This document shows positions 9,379 through 19,628 of a stretch of DNA of 64,000 nt, in pieces (the first letter of the stretch is position 1; the number at the start of each line of letters is the position of its first letter). This stretch comes from CAZSMK01 sp964608095 (GTDB lineage Bacteria > Sumerlaeota > Sumerlaeia > MWCT01 > JAGHBZ01): positions 30,311 through 94,310 of the forward strand of contig CAZSMK010000025.1 of assembly GCA_964608095.1 (NCBI GenBank). Direction: 5' to 3'. The notes under the pieces are model-generated. The model saw only the letters and a list, made by a program, of their open reading frames with translations. It made no database searches and was not told where the DNA came from. The position numbers and the translations under genes were made by a program.

Positions 9379-10821
9379 TCAGGGAACTATGAGTGCTTTC
9401 TCGAGCAAAAACGAGTCGAGGTACAACCAGGAATTGGTATCGTCATTTGCGTCGAAACTCATGATGTCGAACGAGAAGACACCCACGTCGTCTTCTTCAC
9501 CAGTGACAGACGGATTTAAGAAAAGATCGTATACTTTTGCACCCGCCGAAGAAGGCGCTTGTTGATTCACACTGTTGATGCCTCGTTCCCACGCTTGCCA
9601 GGAGCCTTTCTGATTGAAACGCAATCTGAATTGAACTGCATCGTTGGCGTCCGTAACATCGCTGGCAACTGTGTATCGTGCTCGATATACCCTACCATCC
9701 TTGATATCTATATCAGGACTCTCCCAGTACGAAAAACAGTTAGTACTTCCAAATGGTGTAAGACCCAGACGCCCATCTATATCGGAAGTCCCCGGTTCAT
9801 CGAAAGCGCCTGCCTGTCCGACGAATTGCCAACCTTCTGTTCCCGCAGCAAAATCATACTCAACCACTTGTTCACCCGTAATCCTTCCAACTCGTGTTAC
9901 GGTTAGTGCATCAAGACAGAGTCGGCAGAAACAATCATCCAAGCGTTCAAAACTCAACAGGTCGAATGCACATTTCACATACCCTTCTTCCAGTGTGCCG
10001 ACTGAAGGCGAGAAATAAAGGACATAATCTTTATTGCATCCTGCACAAGGAGATTGGCTTTTGAAACTATTGACGATACGAGACCACATTTGCCAGGAGT
10101 CCATTTGATTAAGCCGAAGTCTGAATTGTACTGAATCATCGGGATCTATAACAGAGTTTCCTACACTCCAGCGCGTCGAGTAAAGAATCCCGTCTTCGAT
10201 TGGAATTGCCGGACTTTCCCAGAACGAGAAGCAATTGGACGAACCGTTTGGTGAGAGGCATAAGGAGTCGGTGCTGTACTCGCTCTCAGGACAATCGAAT
10301 GGATTAACTACTCCATGAAATGACCATCCCTCTTCATCTATCTCGAAAGTGGTATCGACAACAGGCATCGGAGTCGGTGTGGCAGCGGGTAATCCTGCCC
10401 AGGCGGTATATCCACCCAGCATATTGTATATATCGGTATGACTATTAGTCACAAGGAAGCTCGAGGCTGATGCGCTTCGACCACCTGATTTACAATACAC
10501 TATTGTTGGTTTGTCAGGTAATGAAGTATGGTTTGCCTGTAACACCCCACTATTCCAGGGCATGTTAATGGCGCCTGAAATATGACCTGCATTGTATTCC
10601 GATACTTCGCGTACATCAAGGAACACTACGTCGCACCCTGCAGAATGAATTGAGCGTGCGTCCGCTGCAGATATATTGGTTACACTGGCGCGCACACCCT
10701 CTGATCCTTCTTCGTAAAACGATACAAAAATAAAAGCCCAGGTACTCGATACCACAAGGACAAAACAGAGCATGAATACTGTTAACTTCAACTTTTTTGC
10801 GAATTTCCCACAAACTCCCAT
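9379..10821 (-). CDS. Exported rhodanese with two C-terminal beta-sandwich-like repeats
   Basis: 480 residues. A hydrophobic segment at about 10-32 is a signal peptide or anchor. A single rhodanese domain follows (about 45-135) with FLDVREVSEYNAGHISGA and the active-site loop VYCKSGGRSAS, so the catalytic Cys is kept. After a PTPMP linker come two homologous modules of about 150 residues. Each begins with a D/E-x-GW-x-F motif and contains NCFSxWESP, VQFRLRxNQ and a closing aromatic strand. They look like carbohydrate-binding or choice-of-anchor beta-sandwiches. Rhodaneses move sulfane sulfur; here the domain would act outside the cytoplasm. RBS GGAGGAG precedes the ATG. Confidence 0.8.
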   Translation of the reverse strand: MGVCGKFAKKLKLTVFMLCFVLVVSSTWAFIFVSFYEEGSEGVRASVTNISAADARSIHSAGCDVVFLDVREVSEYNAGHISGAINMPWNSGVLQANHTSLPDKPTIVYCKSGGRSASASSFLVTNSHTDIYNMLGGYTAWAGLPAATPTPMPVVDTTFEIDEEGWSFHGVVNPFDCPESEYSTDSLCLSPNGSSNCFSFWESPAIPIEDGILYSTRWSVGNSVIDPDDSVQFRLRLNQMDSWQMWSRIVNSFKSQSPCAGCNKDYVLYFSPSVGTLEEGYVKCAFDLLSFERLDDCFCRLCLDALTVTRVGRITGEQVVEYDFAAGTEGWQFVGQAGAFDEPGTSDIDGRLGLTPFGSTNCFSYWESPDIDIKDGRVYRARYTVASDVTDANDAVQFRLRFNQKGSWQAWERGINSVNQQAPSSAGAKVYDLFLNPSVTGEEDDVGVFSFDIMSFDANDDTNSWLYLDSFLLEKALIVP

Positions 10822-11049
10822 TTCTTTCTCCTCCTTTTTTTCTCGAATTTTTTAGGAATTTTTGATAAATAGTAGACAAAGTGTTTCGATATTTCAACTG
10901 CTTTTACTAGGAATTTATCCAATTTTTTCTATCTATCTCGTGTCAACCTATCGAGTGGAAAATGTATCATATTAAGTGATGTATCTTGATGTCGGATGGT
11001 TAAAGATTTATTATAGGTCTTAGAAATGCCTTTTCTCTTGAGGTGGGTA

Positions 11050-14000
11050 ATGAGGGAGAGTAATCAAGAAAGGTCTTTGCAAACACACAAAACAAATATG
11101 TGGCATAAAGTATCGGGAACATCTATCTCTCGAGACCGGAGGGCATCAACGACTTTCCGCTACCTTTTTATTCTTGGTCTTTTTGTTATAGCAGTAGTTT
11201 TTTTGTTTTTTTTAAAAGACCGACTCCCTGAACCTTCGAGAACCACCGCTGAAACTCATCAATCTGTCGAGGAAAGAAAAATAAGCCGCATTGCTTCCAC
11301 CGAAAACGTCTCAGACATATCAGAGAAAATCTCTACGAAGACTATTGATCGCGATTCACAAACTTCTGAGCCCACAGAAGCAGCGCTGACGGGAAAAGTC
11401 GTTGAGCAATACTCCGCAAAGCCCGTTGCCGGTATTAATCTCTCCTTATCCCGTACTAACAATCTCCCGGCTGAAACAAAGTCAGACGAAAGTGGTGTCT
11501 TTACTTTTTCCGATCTTCCCGTTGGCTCTTACTCTTTGTCTTTGAAAGCGGTAGGTGACCGTGTTTCTCGATATTATATTCCGCACTATTTAAAGTCTAT
11601 GCGTATTACGCTTCACGGTGGGAAAAATGATTTAGGGACGATAGAGATTCCTTCTGCAATCTACATTGCCGGAAAGGTGTTGACCCTCGATGATAATCCA
11701 GTGGAGAATGCGCTCCTTACGATTATTGAATACGATCCTTTTGAGCCACCACCCACCTTGACAACGCAAAGCGGACCTGAAGGTGAGTTTGTCTTCACAA
11801 ACCTCAAACCTTTGAACTCGTATATCATTGCATGTGAGGCTAAAGGCTATCTTTCCCTCAATCAGCGTGTAGTTAAAACTAATCTCAGGTCTGTCGATGA
11901 TGTTATAATCTACCTGGAGGAGGGAGAAGGCGCGACCATCTCGGGAAAAATAGTCGACCAAAACGAGAAGGGAGTCGAGGCTGTTGTAGTCAGCATGAGC
12001 CATGAGGATTCCTGGGCGAGCGTCTCGACCGACAAGTCAGGGACGTTTATTTTCAAAGGTATAAGACCGGGAAGAGCTACCATTCACCCGACGTTTGTTG
12101 ATCTGCAGACAGAACCTCGCTCCATGAGTTTACAGGTCAAACCCGGTGAACACATAGACACGCTTAAGTTCGTTCTTCAAGGAGAACTCAAGCCCGGTTA
12201 TATTTCAGGCGTCCTGCTCGATGTCAATCAAAAGCCTGTTAGCGGCGGCAAGTTGAATGGAATCTCTTATAAAGAAAATACTAACCGTACCGGCTTTGTC
12301 GGTTCTGCCATCCCTGATAAGAACGGACGGTTCAAAATGATTAACCTGGAAGAGGGTTTATCTCTCAGCCTTGACTATAATCCTCCTTCCAGGATGGAAA
12401 CTTATATTGATACCGATGCAAAAGATATACTCGTTCCTGCAGATAATTTAGTCGTAACCTGTGCAGGAGAGGTGTCGACCGATGAATCAGACCACATCAT
12501 TCTTCGCGGAAGTGTTTTTGATAAGGCAACTCAAAAAGCCGTTCAACAGTTTGAGGTCACGCTTGAAAGCAGGTGGCGTAAGACGCTCCAGAACTCGGTT
12601 GTCTTTTTCAATCCTGAAGGAACGTTCGAGTTTCCCGTTTCATCCTCATCTATTAAACAGGACACTCCGTTTAGTTATGATTTGCAAACCGCCGAGCTCG
12701 TAGTTAGGGCTGACGGGTATACGGAGTCCAGGACAGGGGTCGATTTTCCTGATACTTCATCTATTGAGAATATCCGGGTGATGCTTGAGCCCGCCACTTT
12801 CATCTCAGGTAAGGTGCTCGATTCGGACTACACGCCCGTGGAAAATGCCTGGGTTGGAGTTCAACATTTATATGTAACAGACGTGCTTACCGATGAAGAG
12901 GGCGGATTTACGCTTACCAATATAATGCCTGATGCAAACTATTTCCTACAAGTGGAGCACCCTGACTATGCGCCATATCTAAGCCCGGCTATCCGGGTTA
13001 CAGAAGGCGAACCTCTCCTTGATTACGTTATACGCCTCACAAAGGGCGGGACTATAATGGGGTATGTCCTGGACCTCGATGGCGCTCCAGCAGCCAATGT
13101 AATGGTTGACATTAGGAATATAGAATCGAGCGAACCTGGAGTCCATCGGGGTAAATTTTCTTTCGAGCCGATAACGGATAACGAGGGCTTTTATACCGTG
13201 CAATTTGTCCCGCCCGGCAGGTATGGATTACGAGTGGAGACATTCGGCGATGAATTCGCAATAGCGAATGTCAGAGAGAATGAGGTTGTCACAGTCAATT
13301 TCGGGATGAAGGGCTCTACCCTCCAAGGGACCGTGTATAAAGACGGAGCGCCACTTCCGTTTTATAAAGTTGCAGTTGGGAAACTCGGTCCTCTCAGTTC
13401 AAGGAGAGGCGGGGACTTCTCCGCGGAAACCATAACCGACCATAATGGGGACTATTGCCTGCGTGGTATACCTGCAGGTCAACATACACTCCTTGTTGGC
13501 AAGTCTTATGATGATCAGGTGCTAATAACTATGAACCTTAACATTCCTGAAGCACAGGCTGTTGTCCGTGACATCAATATTGTAACTGGTTCTATCAAAG
13601 GGACCGTTGTTAACGCGTCTGATCACTCGCCTCTCTCAGACGTCAGGGTGTGTTTATATTTCAATGGTCTGGTTCCTGAAATACCGGGATTAGGGAAAAT
13701 TTTTGAATCATTTAGTGGATTGCCAAAAGTTCGCACCGATGAAAACGGACATTTTGAATTCACTGACCTGGGACAAGGCTCATACACTATAGTATGCGAG
13801 AATAACACAAACGGTATGGTAAGCGTGCCATTGAATCTCAACGAAGGTCAGCATGTGGATGGTCTTGAAATCGTGATGGGCGAGACCGGCTCTATAAGAA
13901 TCAGGACTATCCATGCTGAAACTGGAGAAGAGCTCAAATTGAACGCTGAAGGCGCGCTCATAAAGGACCGGTCGGAACTGATCGAACTGAATCTTTCAAA

Positions 14001-14418
14001 CACGCCGGGTGTCGTGGAGAATGTCGCACCCGGCTTATATTCTATCCTCCTTATGCTCAGGGCTGACGATTCATCAAGGTATTGCTCCATCCTCGAAGAT
14101 GAGTTTCTTGTTGAGAAGGATAAAGAAACCCCCGTAACCATCAGAGCGCTTCCTGCGGTTGAAGGACAGATTGTAGTCGAAGATACGGAAGGCAATCCTA
14201 TCAATGATTTTGCTGTCTCATTCGTCACCCCTCGTGACGAACGGGTTGCCACCGGTATCTGTATGGGAAATACAATAGTGGGCTCTTTTCCTTTAGGTCA
14301 GAACCGCCTGATTCTTATTCGCCATGGTAAGACTATTTTCGATGATATTATCAGTATCGCTCCTGAAAACCCTGCACAGCCTTTTGAAACTCGGATCACA
14401 GTAAAAATTGACGAATGA
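11050..14418 (+). CDS. Very large membrane-anchored protein of tandem carboxypeptidase-regulatory-like domains
   Basis: About 1122 residues from the ATG at 11050, which has GAGGTGGG 5 bases upstream; an earlier in-frame ATG at 11026 has no such site. One transmembrane helix (about 40-58) puts the rest outside. The body is roughly nine to ten beta-sandwich repeats with the recurring pattern G-x-V-x-D...P-V-x-x-A-x-V followed by T-D-E-x-G-x-F-x-F-x-x-L/I-x-P-G-x-Y. These are typical carboxypeptidase-regulatory or transthyretin-like folds. No enzymatic domain is visible. Such arrays usually act as surface scaffolds or adhesins. It converges on the split portal gene. Confidence 0.85.
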   Translation: MRESNQERSLQTHKTNMWHKVSGTSISRDRRASTTFRYLFILGLFVIAVVFLFFLKDRLPEPSRTTAETHQSVEERKISRIASTENVSDISEKISTKTIDRDSQTSEPTEAALTGKVVEQYSAKPVAGINLSLSRTNNLPAETKSDESGVFTFSDLPVGSYSLSLKAVGDRVSRYYIPHYLKSMRITLHGGKNDLGTIEIPSAIYIAGKVLTLDDNPVENALLTIIEYDPFEPPPTLTTQSGPEGEFVFTNLKPLNSYIIACEAKGYLSLNQRVVKTNLRSVDDVIIYLEEGEGATISGKIVDQNEKGVEAVVVSMSHEDSWASVSTDKSGTFIFKGIRPGRATIHPTFVDLQTEPRSMSLQVKPGEHIDTLKFVLQGELKPGYISGVLLDVNQKPVSGGKLNGISYKENTNRTGFVGSAIPDKNGRFKMINLEEGLSLSLDYNPPSRMETYIDTDAKDILVPADNLVVTCAGEVSTDESDHIILRGSVFDKATQKAVQQFEVTLESRWRKTLQNSVVFFNPEGTFEFPVSSSSIKQDTPFSYDLQTAELVVRADGYTESRTGVDFPDTSSIENIRVMLEPATFISGKVLDSDYTPVENAWVGVQHLYVTDVLTDEEGGFTLTNIMPDANYFLQVEHPDYAPYLSPAIRVTEGEPLLDYVIRLTKGGTIMGYVLDLDGAPAANVMVDIRNIESSEPGVHRGKFSFEPITDNEGFYTVQFVPPGRYGLRVETFGDEFAIANVRENEVVTVNFGMKGSTLQGTVYKDGAPLPFYKVAVGKLGPLSSRRGGDFSAETITDHNGDYCLRGIPAGQHTLLVGKSYDDQVLITMNLNIPEAQAVVRDINIVTGSIKGTVVNASDHSPLSDVRVCLYFNGLVPEIPGLGKIFESFSGLPKVRTDENGHFEFTDLGQGSYTIVCENNTNGMVSVPLNLNEGQHVDGLEIVMGETGSIRIRTIHAETGEELKLNAEGALIKDRSELIELNLSNTPGVVENVAPGLYSILLMLRADDSSRYCSILEDEFLVEKDKETPVTIRALPAVEGQIVVEDTEGNPINDFAVSFVTPRDERVATGICMGNTIVGSFPLGQNRLILIRHGKTIFDDIISIAPENPAQPFETRITVKIDE

Positions 14419-14478
14419 TTATCTGCGTGATTTCGTATGTTCCTATTAAGGACGTACAGGGTATCACATCAACTATTG

Positions 14479-15297
14479 TTACGGTTCAGGATTTCTTCGT
14501 TCGTCTATTTCGGGATATGTCTCCTCGAGTCCCTGATCTGTGCGGCTCGATTCTATCGGCGCCGCGTTCACGTTCATCGCTTTATAGGGCAATGGTCGCT
14601 GGTCTCCCCACGGTACAGGTTTTAGTCCCAATGTTGCTCTCACTTCGTTAATAGTCAACACACCATATTGGAGATGATATTGATAGAGATTATTATCATC
14701 ATACCGGAGCGTTCTCTCATTACCTTGCGGTACAGGTCGTTTGTAGCGTTTGTAAAAATAATCCAGTGGGACGGGAACACCAAGGCTTATCAACTGACGG
14801 TCAATCTCTATCTGGCGGTCGAGTTCTTCATCCGAGGCAGTATCGATGACAAATTTCGGGAGATTAGAAGGCACGGTCGAGTAGTTGAAATAAACGAGCC
14901 AGGGAATGAGTTGCGCATTAATGACCTCCATCACTGCACGAGCGTCAGCCTCGATATATTCACCTCGCACCTGTTGATGAATCTTGCCGAGGGCGAGCGA
15001 ACCCGAACGCCTTCCCTCGCTCGATGTCAACGTCTGTCCCAGCACTATCTTCGAGATCTCGTCGTTACACCAATCAGCAAGGTCCTTGTACGAGTTAATC
15101 GAGCCTGAACGGTGCGCTTCAAGAAACTCCAGCATTATGTTATCTGGAATCGTCACGCCGGTATCGGTCTGCAGGCTGTCGAGTATCTCCATGAGTTTCT
15201 GGTGTTCCTCATCAGAGATGCCGGGTCGATACCTTGCAACCACCGTAGGCGAGCCGAACTTCTCATTGAATATAGCCCAGAACTTCAGGTTGTTCTT
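14479..15297 (-). pseudogene. C-terminal half of the split DUF935 (Mu gp29-type) portal gene
   Basis: The host-derived part encodes 272 residues, from KNNLKFWAIFNEKFGSP to the natural stop at 14479. Sequence such as FWAIFNEKFGSPTVVARY, the DIASQ-like central region and the C-terminal GVLTINEVRATLGLKPVP match the back half of Mu-like portal proteins, the dodecameric ring at the capsid vertex. An ATG at 15321, inside the mobile element, could start a fragment with 8 foreign residues. Joined to the N-terminal half at 27244-27921, the frame is continuous through ...WYYWF-KNNLKF... and gives 498 residues, a normal length. No other phage gene flanks it. Confidence 0.9.
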
Positions 15298-15306
15298 CCA
15301 CAACCG
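15284..15306. other. attL, left junction of the integrative element
   Basis: The core TTCTT (15293-15297) is repeated at the right junction. Left of it is portal sequence, right of it element sequence. The inverted repeat GGTTGT (15288-15293) and ACAACC (15300-15305) gives the dyad symmetry expected of a serine-recombinase site. The exact crossover dinucleotide within the core cannot be fixed from one sequence. Confidence 0.85.
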
Positions 15307-15547
15307 TACAGAAACTGACATATGAATTCAAATTGAATGTTACAGGTTAAAGTGCTGTTAAAATTAGACTTACAAGCCTTTAAAACAAAGAACTATACAG
15401 CCGGGACACACTGGCATTACGTTATGGTTTCACTGATATAACGTTGAGATTTCAGGGAAATTTTGAAGTTTTTTGAACGAAAGCTCTTTGCAATCATATT
15501 TTTTATAACCGGCAAAGAACAAAACATTAGCACTATTCCCCATTCAG

Positions 15548-16636
15548 CTAGTCTTGCTTGCTTAAAATTTTAGTGGCATTATCATTGTGGATGTCAATCT
15601 TATAGGTTTGTCCCGGTTCTAAGTTGAGCCCAATACACCATTCTACATAATTTAAAGATGACTCCCACACGCTAAAAATGACGTATTTTCCAGGTTCTAA
15701 TGAGGGAAACTGGTATTTACCATCAATGTCGGTCTGGGTTTTAGCCACAAGTGTGGATTTAACTATTTGTGGCCAGTGATTGTCTTCTTCTATGCTCGAA
15801 AGAGTGAGTGTGTCACCAAATATATCAGAATTATCTGAGCGAATCAGATCATAAATGTTAAGCAAATGGACACTCTCGTGGCTTTGATAGATTTTCGCAG
15901 CAGATGCGGCTTGTGAATATATTGTTGCATTTTTCGACAATATGGACGAAAAATAAGTACTTGACCTTGCTTGCTGTGAGCAAAAGGTCGCATCTTCAGA
16001 CAGAGATTTTTCAAGAGATTCAAGTAATGAAATAACGTATTCTGTTTTTATTTCTCCTCTTAGTAAAAAAATATTTCCTCCTCGTACCACTTCAGATGCA
16101 CCGCTTCCTCTTGTAATCCAAAAACCGCCATGCAAAGAGGATTTCTCCATAGATAAGTTAAATGGACGTGCCTCATCAGATTTATTGCTCTCTTCTAGAT
16201 TAACACTTTGATGTTCTTTGTTTGTCTGATTGCTTCGACTCTCTTTTTTGAAAGTCTGGGTTAATTTTTTCAGATAAAAATAGCCACCGACTCCTATCAC
16301 AGCGATAAGCACAACTGTAAGTAATATGGTAACTACTTTTCTATTCATAATTCTCCTGTGGTGATATTTTTTTCCCCTATGGAATAGAATTTTAAATGTT
16401 TTAAATATTGCTCGAATAGATTGGAGAAGAAGGTTGCTTGTGTGTATTAGAAATATATATAATCCCCAGCAAAGAAATGGTGAGATTCCAAGCATTAATG
16501 TACTAAACATCAATATTTTTATTTGGTATTCATCAATTGACAATGTGAAAAAGAAGATTAAAAATTCGACTAACATCGCCATTAAGCATAACACAAAAAA
16601 TCGTGTAAAAATCTTCAGATTTTTAGACGCCTGCAT
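15548..16636 (-). CDS. Membrane protein with an extracytoplasmic domain ending in a regulatory-like beta-sandwich
   Basis: 362 residues; RBS AGGAGAG lies before the ATG. Two helices occur near the N-terminus (about 10-33 and 38-65), then a basic loop with HRGKKYHHRR, then a third helix (about 100-122). The C-terminal stretch (about 300-355) has TDIDGKYQFPSLEPGKYVIF, the carboxypeptidase-regulatory pattern. MNRKVV at about residue 97 could be a second start, making a simple single-helix anchored protein. It is the first gene inside the left end. Its tail resembles domains common in this host's exported proteins, hinting at long residence or host-derived cargo. Function unknown. Confidence 0.65.
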   Translation of the reverse strand: MQASKNLKIFTRFFVLCLMAMLVEFLIFFFTLSIDEYQIKILMFSTLMLGISPFLCWGLYIFLIHTSNLLLQSIRAIFKTFKILFHRGKKYHHRRIMNRKVVTILLTVVLIAVIGVGGYFYLKKLTQTFKKESRSNQTNKEHQSVNLEESNKSDEARPFNLSMEKSSLHGGFWITRGSGASEVVRGGNIFLLRGEIKTEYVISLLESLEKSLSEDATFCSQQARSSTYFSSILSKNATIYSQAASAAKIYQSHESVHLLNIYDLIRSDNSDIFGDTLTLSSIEEDNHWPQIVKSTLVAKTQTDIDGKYQFPSLEPGKYVIFSVWESSLNYVEWCIGLNLEPGQTYKIDIHNDNATKILSKQD

Positions 16637-16871
16637 GGCACAACTCTCCTGATATTTAAATCTAAAAAAGAACTGACAATAATGACAAAACTCATGTAGT
16701 ATCGTGTATCGGCAAGAAAATTTATCTTGTCAAGTAATATTTATCAATCATTGAGACTAATGAAGAGATGAAACACTTTTAAGGGATAGGCTACCTCTAA
16801 TGGCTGATGAAAAAATAAATATTCATTGAAATTGGAGATAAAATCATTATTTAAAATTGAGACAATACACG

Positions 16872-17213
16872 TTAATCATTATCTCTTCCATCAATCCATT
16901 TTACTCCCCTTTTGATTGCGTCGATTTCTGAATATGCTTTCGCCCTATAAGCCCTATAAAGGACAATAGCAATAAAAGGGAATATAATACACGCAACAAT
17001 AAATACCAAATGGTAAATCAATAGGACAATATTAAATTGAACTTCAGGATGTTTAGGCTTTAAGAGAATGGAATAATAACAAACAGCAGGAATAATAAAA
17101 CATATAATCATAAATATAATTTCTCCTGTGGTTATCTTGTCATGAATTGCGTCATATAGATTTTTCCTTACATCTTCTTCAACCCAATCACTAAACTCTT
17201 TTTTAAGCGTCAT
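16872..17213 (-). CDS. Small membrane protein coupled to the resolvase
   Basis: 113 residues; AAAGGAGA precedes the ATG and lies in the last codons of the recombinase gene upstream, whose stop is immediately before this start. Two hydrophobic helices (about 30-52 and 60-90) are flanked by charged ends. The N-terminus is amphipathic and acidic. No family recognised. Coupling with a serine recombinase is unusual. Confidence 0.65.
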   Translation of the reverse strand: MTLKKEFSDWVEEDVRKNLYDAIHDKITTGEIIFMIICFIIPAVCYYSILLKPKHPEVQFNIVLLIYHLVFIVACIIFPFIAIVLYRAYRAKAYSEIDAIKRGVKWIDGRDND

Positions 17214-17215
17214 TT

Positions 17216-17920
17216 TTAATCTCCTTTCTCCTGTTTTTCGATTCGGTTAAGGATGTTTGATACGGCTTTGGCTGTCCATTTCCCGCCACGTGCCGTTAAA
17301 ATGCCTCTCTTGCCTAATTCTTTCGCTATGCCCCTATAAGAGAGGATACCCCTCGCCTTAATATCCTCGATGATCGGCAGTATATTTCTAGCGTATTGCT
17401 GTGCTTTTTCTTTTAAAGCCGATACTGCTTTATTATTTCCATTCTCTTTGATGTATTTCACAATTGATCTCCCATTTTGGTCATAGTTACCAAGTTTGGT
17501 GCCCCTCTTTTTTGCTTCGTGCAAAGCCTCTTTAATTCGTTTGGATATCATTGTCCGTTCATACTCAGCTATCAATGCAAGCAGACCTATTGTCATTTCA
17601 TTCGCTTCTGGAATATCGCAGCAAACGAATTTGATATTGCATTGTTGAAGACCAAGTAAGAAATGAGCATTTCTGCCAAGCCTATCGAGCTTGGCAATAA
17701 GTAATGTTGATCCTGTGACCTTGCAGAGGTGCAGGGCGGATTGTAATTTCTTTCTGTTATTATTGCCCCCACTCTCAATCTCCACAAACTCCTCGATTAC
17801 ATCCCCATTCTTACCCTCCAGGTAGCGTTTAACGGCTGTTCTTTGTGCTTCTATGCCCAAACCATTACCGCCTTGCCTTTTCGTTGAGACACGCAAGTAT
17901 GAGACATATTTTTGGTTCAT
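17216..17920 (-). CDS. Small serine recombinase (resolvase/invertase family)
   Basis: About 234 residues from the ATG at 17920, chosen because GAAGGTGG lies upstream and the protein then begins at the usual strand NQKYVSYLRVST. The catalytic serine is in YLRVSTKRQ (about residue 12). The family arginines are in AKLDRLGRNAH, and YERTMISKRIKEAL is the usual end of the catalytic domain before helix E. The C-terminal part (about 145-230) contains a helix-turn-helix of the recombinase kind (SYRGIAKELGKRGILTARGGKW...). In an element it could resolve dimers, invert DNA or serve a second integration reaction. It is divergent from the methyltransferase gene across 250 bp. Confidence 0.9.
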   Translation of the reverse strand: MNQKYVSYLRVSTKRQGGNGLGIEAQRTAVKRYLEGKNGDVIEEFVEIESGGNNNRKKLQSALHLCKVTGSTLLIAKLDRLGRNAHFLLGLQQCNIKFVCCDIPEANEMTIGLLALIAEYERTMISKRIKEALHEAKKRGTKLGNYDQNGRSIVKYIKENGNNKAVSALKEKAQQYARNILPIIEDIKARGILSYRGIAKELGKRGILTARGGKWTAKAVSNILNRIEKQEKGD

Positions 17921-18182
17921 TTTCAAAAAATCCACCTTCTGTATAAAATTACGTAACTAATGATAAGCAGTTTTACAATATAATCAGCTTATAATTTGTG
18001 AGGAATTTTCAGAAAAACATGATTAATAAAAGATAAAAGGTGATATTTTTTATTCACTTGATTTTATGTATTATATATAATTATAAAAATACTTACATGT
18101 GTTAACGAATATTTATTTGAGTTGGTTTTCATTTCACTGCTGAACAGAATTAAGAAATCATTTGAAAAGGGTGAAAATCTAA

Positions 18183-19628
18183 ATGTCGATAAAATTAGAG
18201 GTTACAACCAATGACACTTGTATAGATGAGGATTGTATGAAGAAAATTCAAGAACTGGACAATTCACTTGTTGAATATTTCTCAGACAAAATCATTATTG
18301 ATGAAAGCCTTACAAGGCAACTTGTTAGTTTTCAAGCTAATAAAACACGTTCATACTATAGGTGGTATAAGTATAAAGAAGCTTTTTCTGCTGAATTAGT
18401 TGAATACCTTTTCAACAAATACTCTATAAAAAAAGGTAAAATCCTAGACCCGTTTTCAGGTACTGGTACTGCTTTATTTGCAAGTTCTGTTTTGGGATAC
18501 GATTCTGATGGTATTGAAGTTCTTCCGGTTGGTCAAAAGATTGCCGAAGCAAATATTATTGCTAGAAGTCAATACAAACAATATATTATTGAAAGGCTCA
18601 AGTTTTGGTTATCAAATTCACCTTGGCAAAAAAAGGGGAAAACACGAAATTTTGCTGTTCTTCGAATAACGGATGGAGCATATCCTGAAGAGACTGAGTA
18701 TAAGATAAAAAGATATCTAAACGAGATAAGTCACGAAAAACCTGAGAGTAGAGAGATATTATTTTTTGCTCTCTTATGTATAATTGAATCAATAAGTTAT
18801 ACAAGAAAGGATGGACAATATCTAAGATGGGATTATAGATCGGGTCGGCAAAAGGGAAAAAAAATCTTCAATAAAGGGAAAATTCTATCATTCGATGAAG
18901 CCATAAACAGAAAATTGCATGAAATAATAAATGATATGGCTAAAAATAATATCAGTGATGATATGTTTACCAAAAACAGACAGGATGTCTGGCAAGGAAA
19001 GATAAAAATTTTAAAAGGGTCTTGTTTGGATTTACTCCCAAAGATAAAAGGTCGAACCTATACAGGTATTATTACTTCACCCCCATATTGTAATCGTTAT
19101 GATTATACAAGAACTTATGCATTAGAGCATGCATTAATAGGTATAACCGAAGAGGAACTAGTATCATTACGTCAGTCCATGCTGAGTTGCACAGTTGAAA
19201 ACAAAAGGAAGGAATTACTTTCAATAAACAAAAACTGGAAGAGGGCTATAGAGATTTGTGAGAAGCAAGAACTACTCCAAGAGATACTATATTATCTGGA
19301 TTATAAAAAAGAAAAAAAAGAACTTAATAATAGCGGTATAGCACGGATGGTGCGAGGTTACTTTTATGAAATGGTTTGTGTTATTCAGGAGTGCTACCGC
19401 ATTTTAAGGAAAAATGGTTTGATGCTTATGGTTAATGATAATGTTAGGTATGCTGGAATACCAATATCTGTTGATATGATTCTCTCGAAAATTGCAGAAG
19501 ATTTTGGTTATTATATAGAAAAAATACTGGTCTTGCCTCAGGGGAAAGGAAATAGTTCACAACAAATGGGAAAACATGGTCGAGAAGCATTAAGGAAATG
19601 TGTGTACGTATGGAAAAAGGTTAAATAA
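18183..19628 (+). CDS. Type II DNA methyltransferase, probably N4-cytosine
   Basis: 481 residues, AAGGGTG upstream of ATG. Motif I DPFSGTGT (about 89-96) binds S-adenosylmethionine and the catalytic motif IV is TSPPY (about 298-302). TSPPY is usual in N4-cytosine enzymes and SPPY-class amino methyltransferases. The motif I-before-IV order with a long insertion is seen in large type II enzymes. Known BsoBI-type systems use N4-cytosine methylation, so protection of CYCGRG is the likely role, inferred from the adjacent nuclease. The stop is directly followed by the endonuclease ATG, so the pair is one operon. Confidence 0.9.
   Translation: MSIKLEVTTNDTCIDEDCMKKIQELDNSLVEYFSDKIIIDESLTRQLVSFQANKTRSYYRWYKYKEAFSAELVEYLFNKYSIKKGKILDPFSGTGTALFASSVLGYDSDGIEVLPVGQKIAEANIIARSQYKQYIIERLKFWLSNSPWQKKGKTRNFAVLRITDGAYPEETEYKIKRYLNEISHEKPESREILFFALLCIIESISYTRKDGQYLRWDYRSGRQKGKKIFNKGKILSFDEAINRKLHEIINDMAKNNISDDMFTKNRQDVWQGKIKILKGSCLDLLPKIKGRTYTGIITSPPYCNRYDYTRTYALEHALIGITEEELVSLRQSMLSCTVENKRKELLSINKNWKRAIEICEKQELLQEILYYLDYKKEKKELNNSGIARMVRGYFYEMVCVIQECYRILRKNGLMLMVNDNVRYAGIPISVDMILSKIAEDFGYYIEKILVLPQGKGNSSQQMGKHGREALRKCVYVWKKVK

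Noticed and set aside
15298..15321. Start of the C-terminal portal ORF inside the element as a new gene start
   Set aside because: The ATG at 15321 is in element DNA with no RBS; the 8 extra residues are probably fortuitous.
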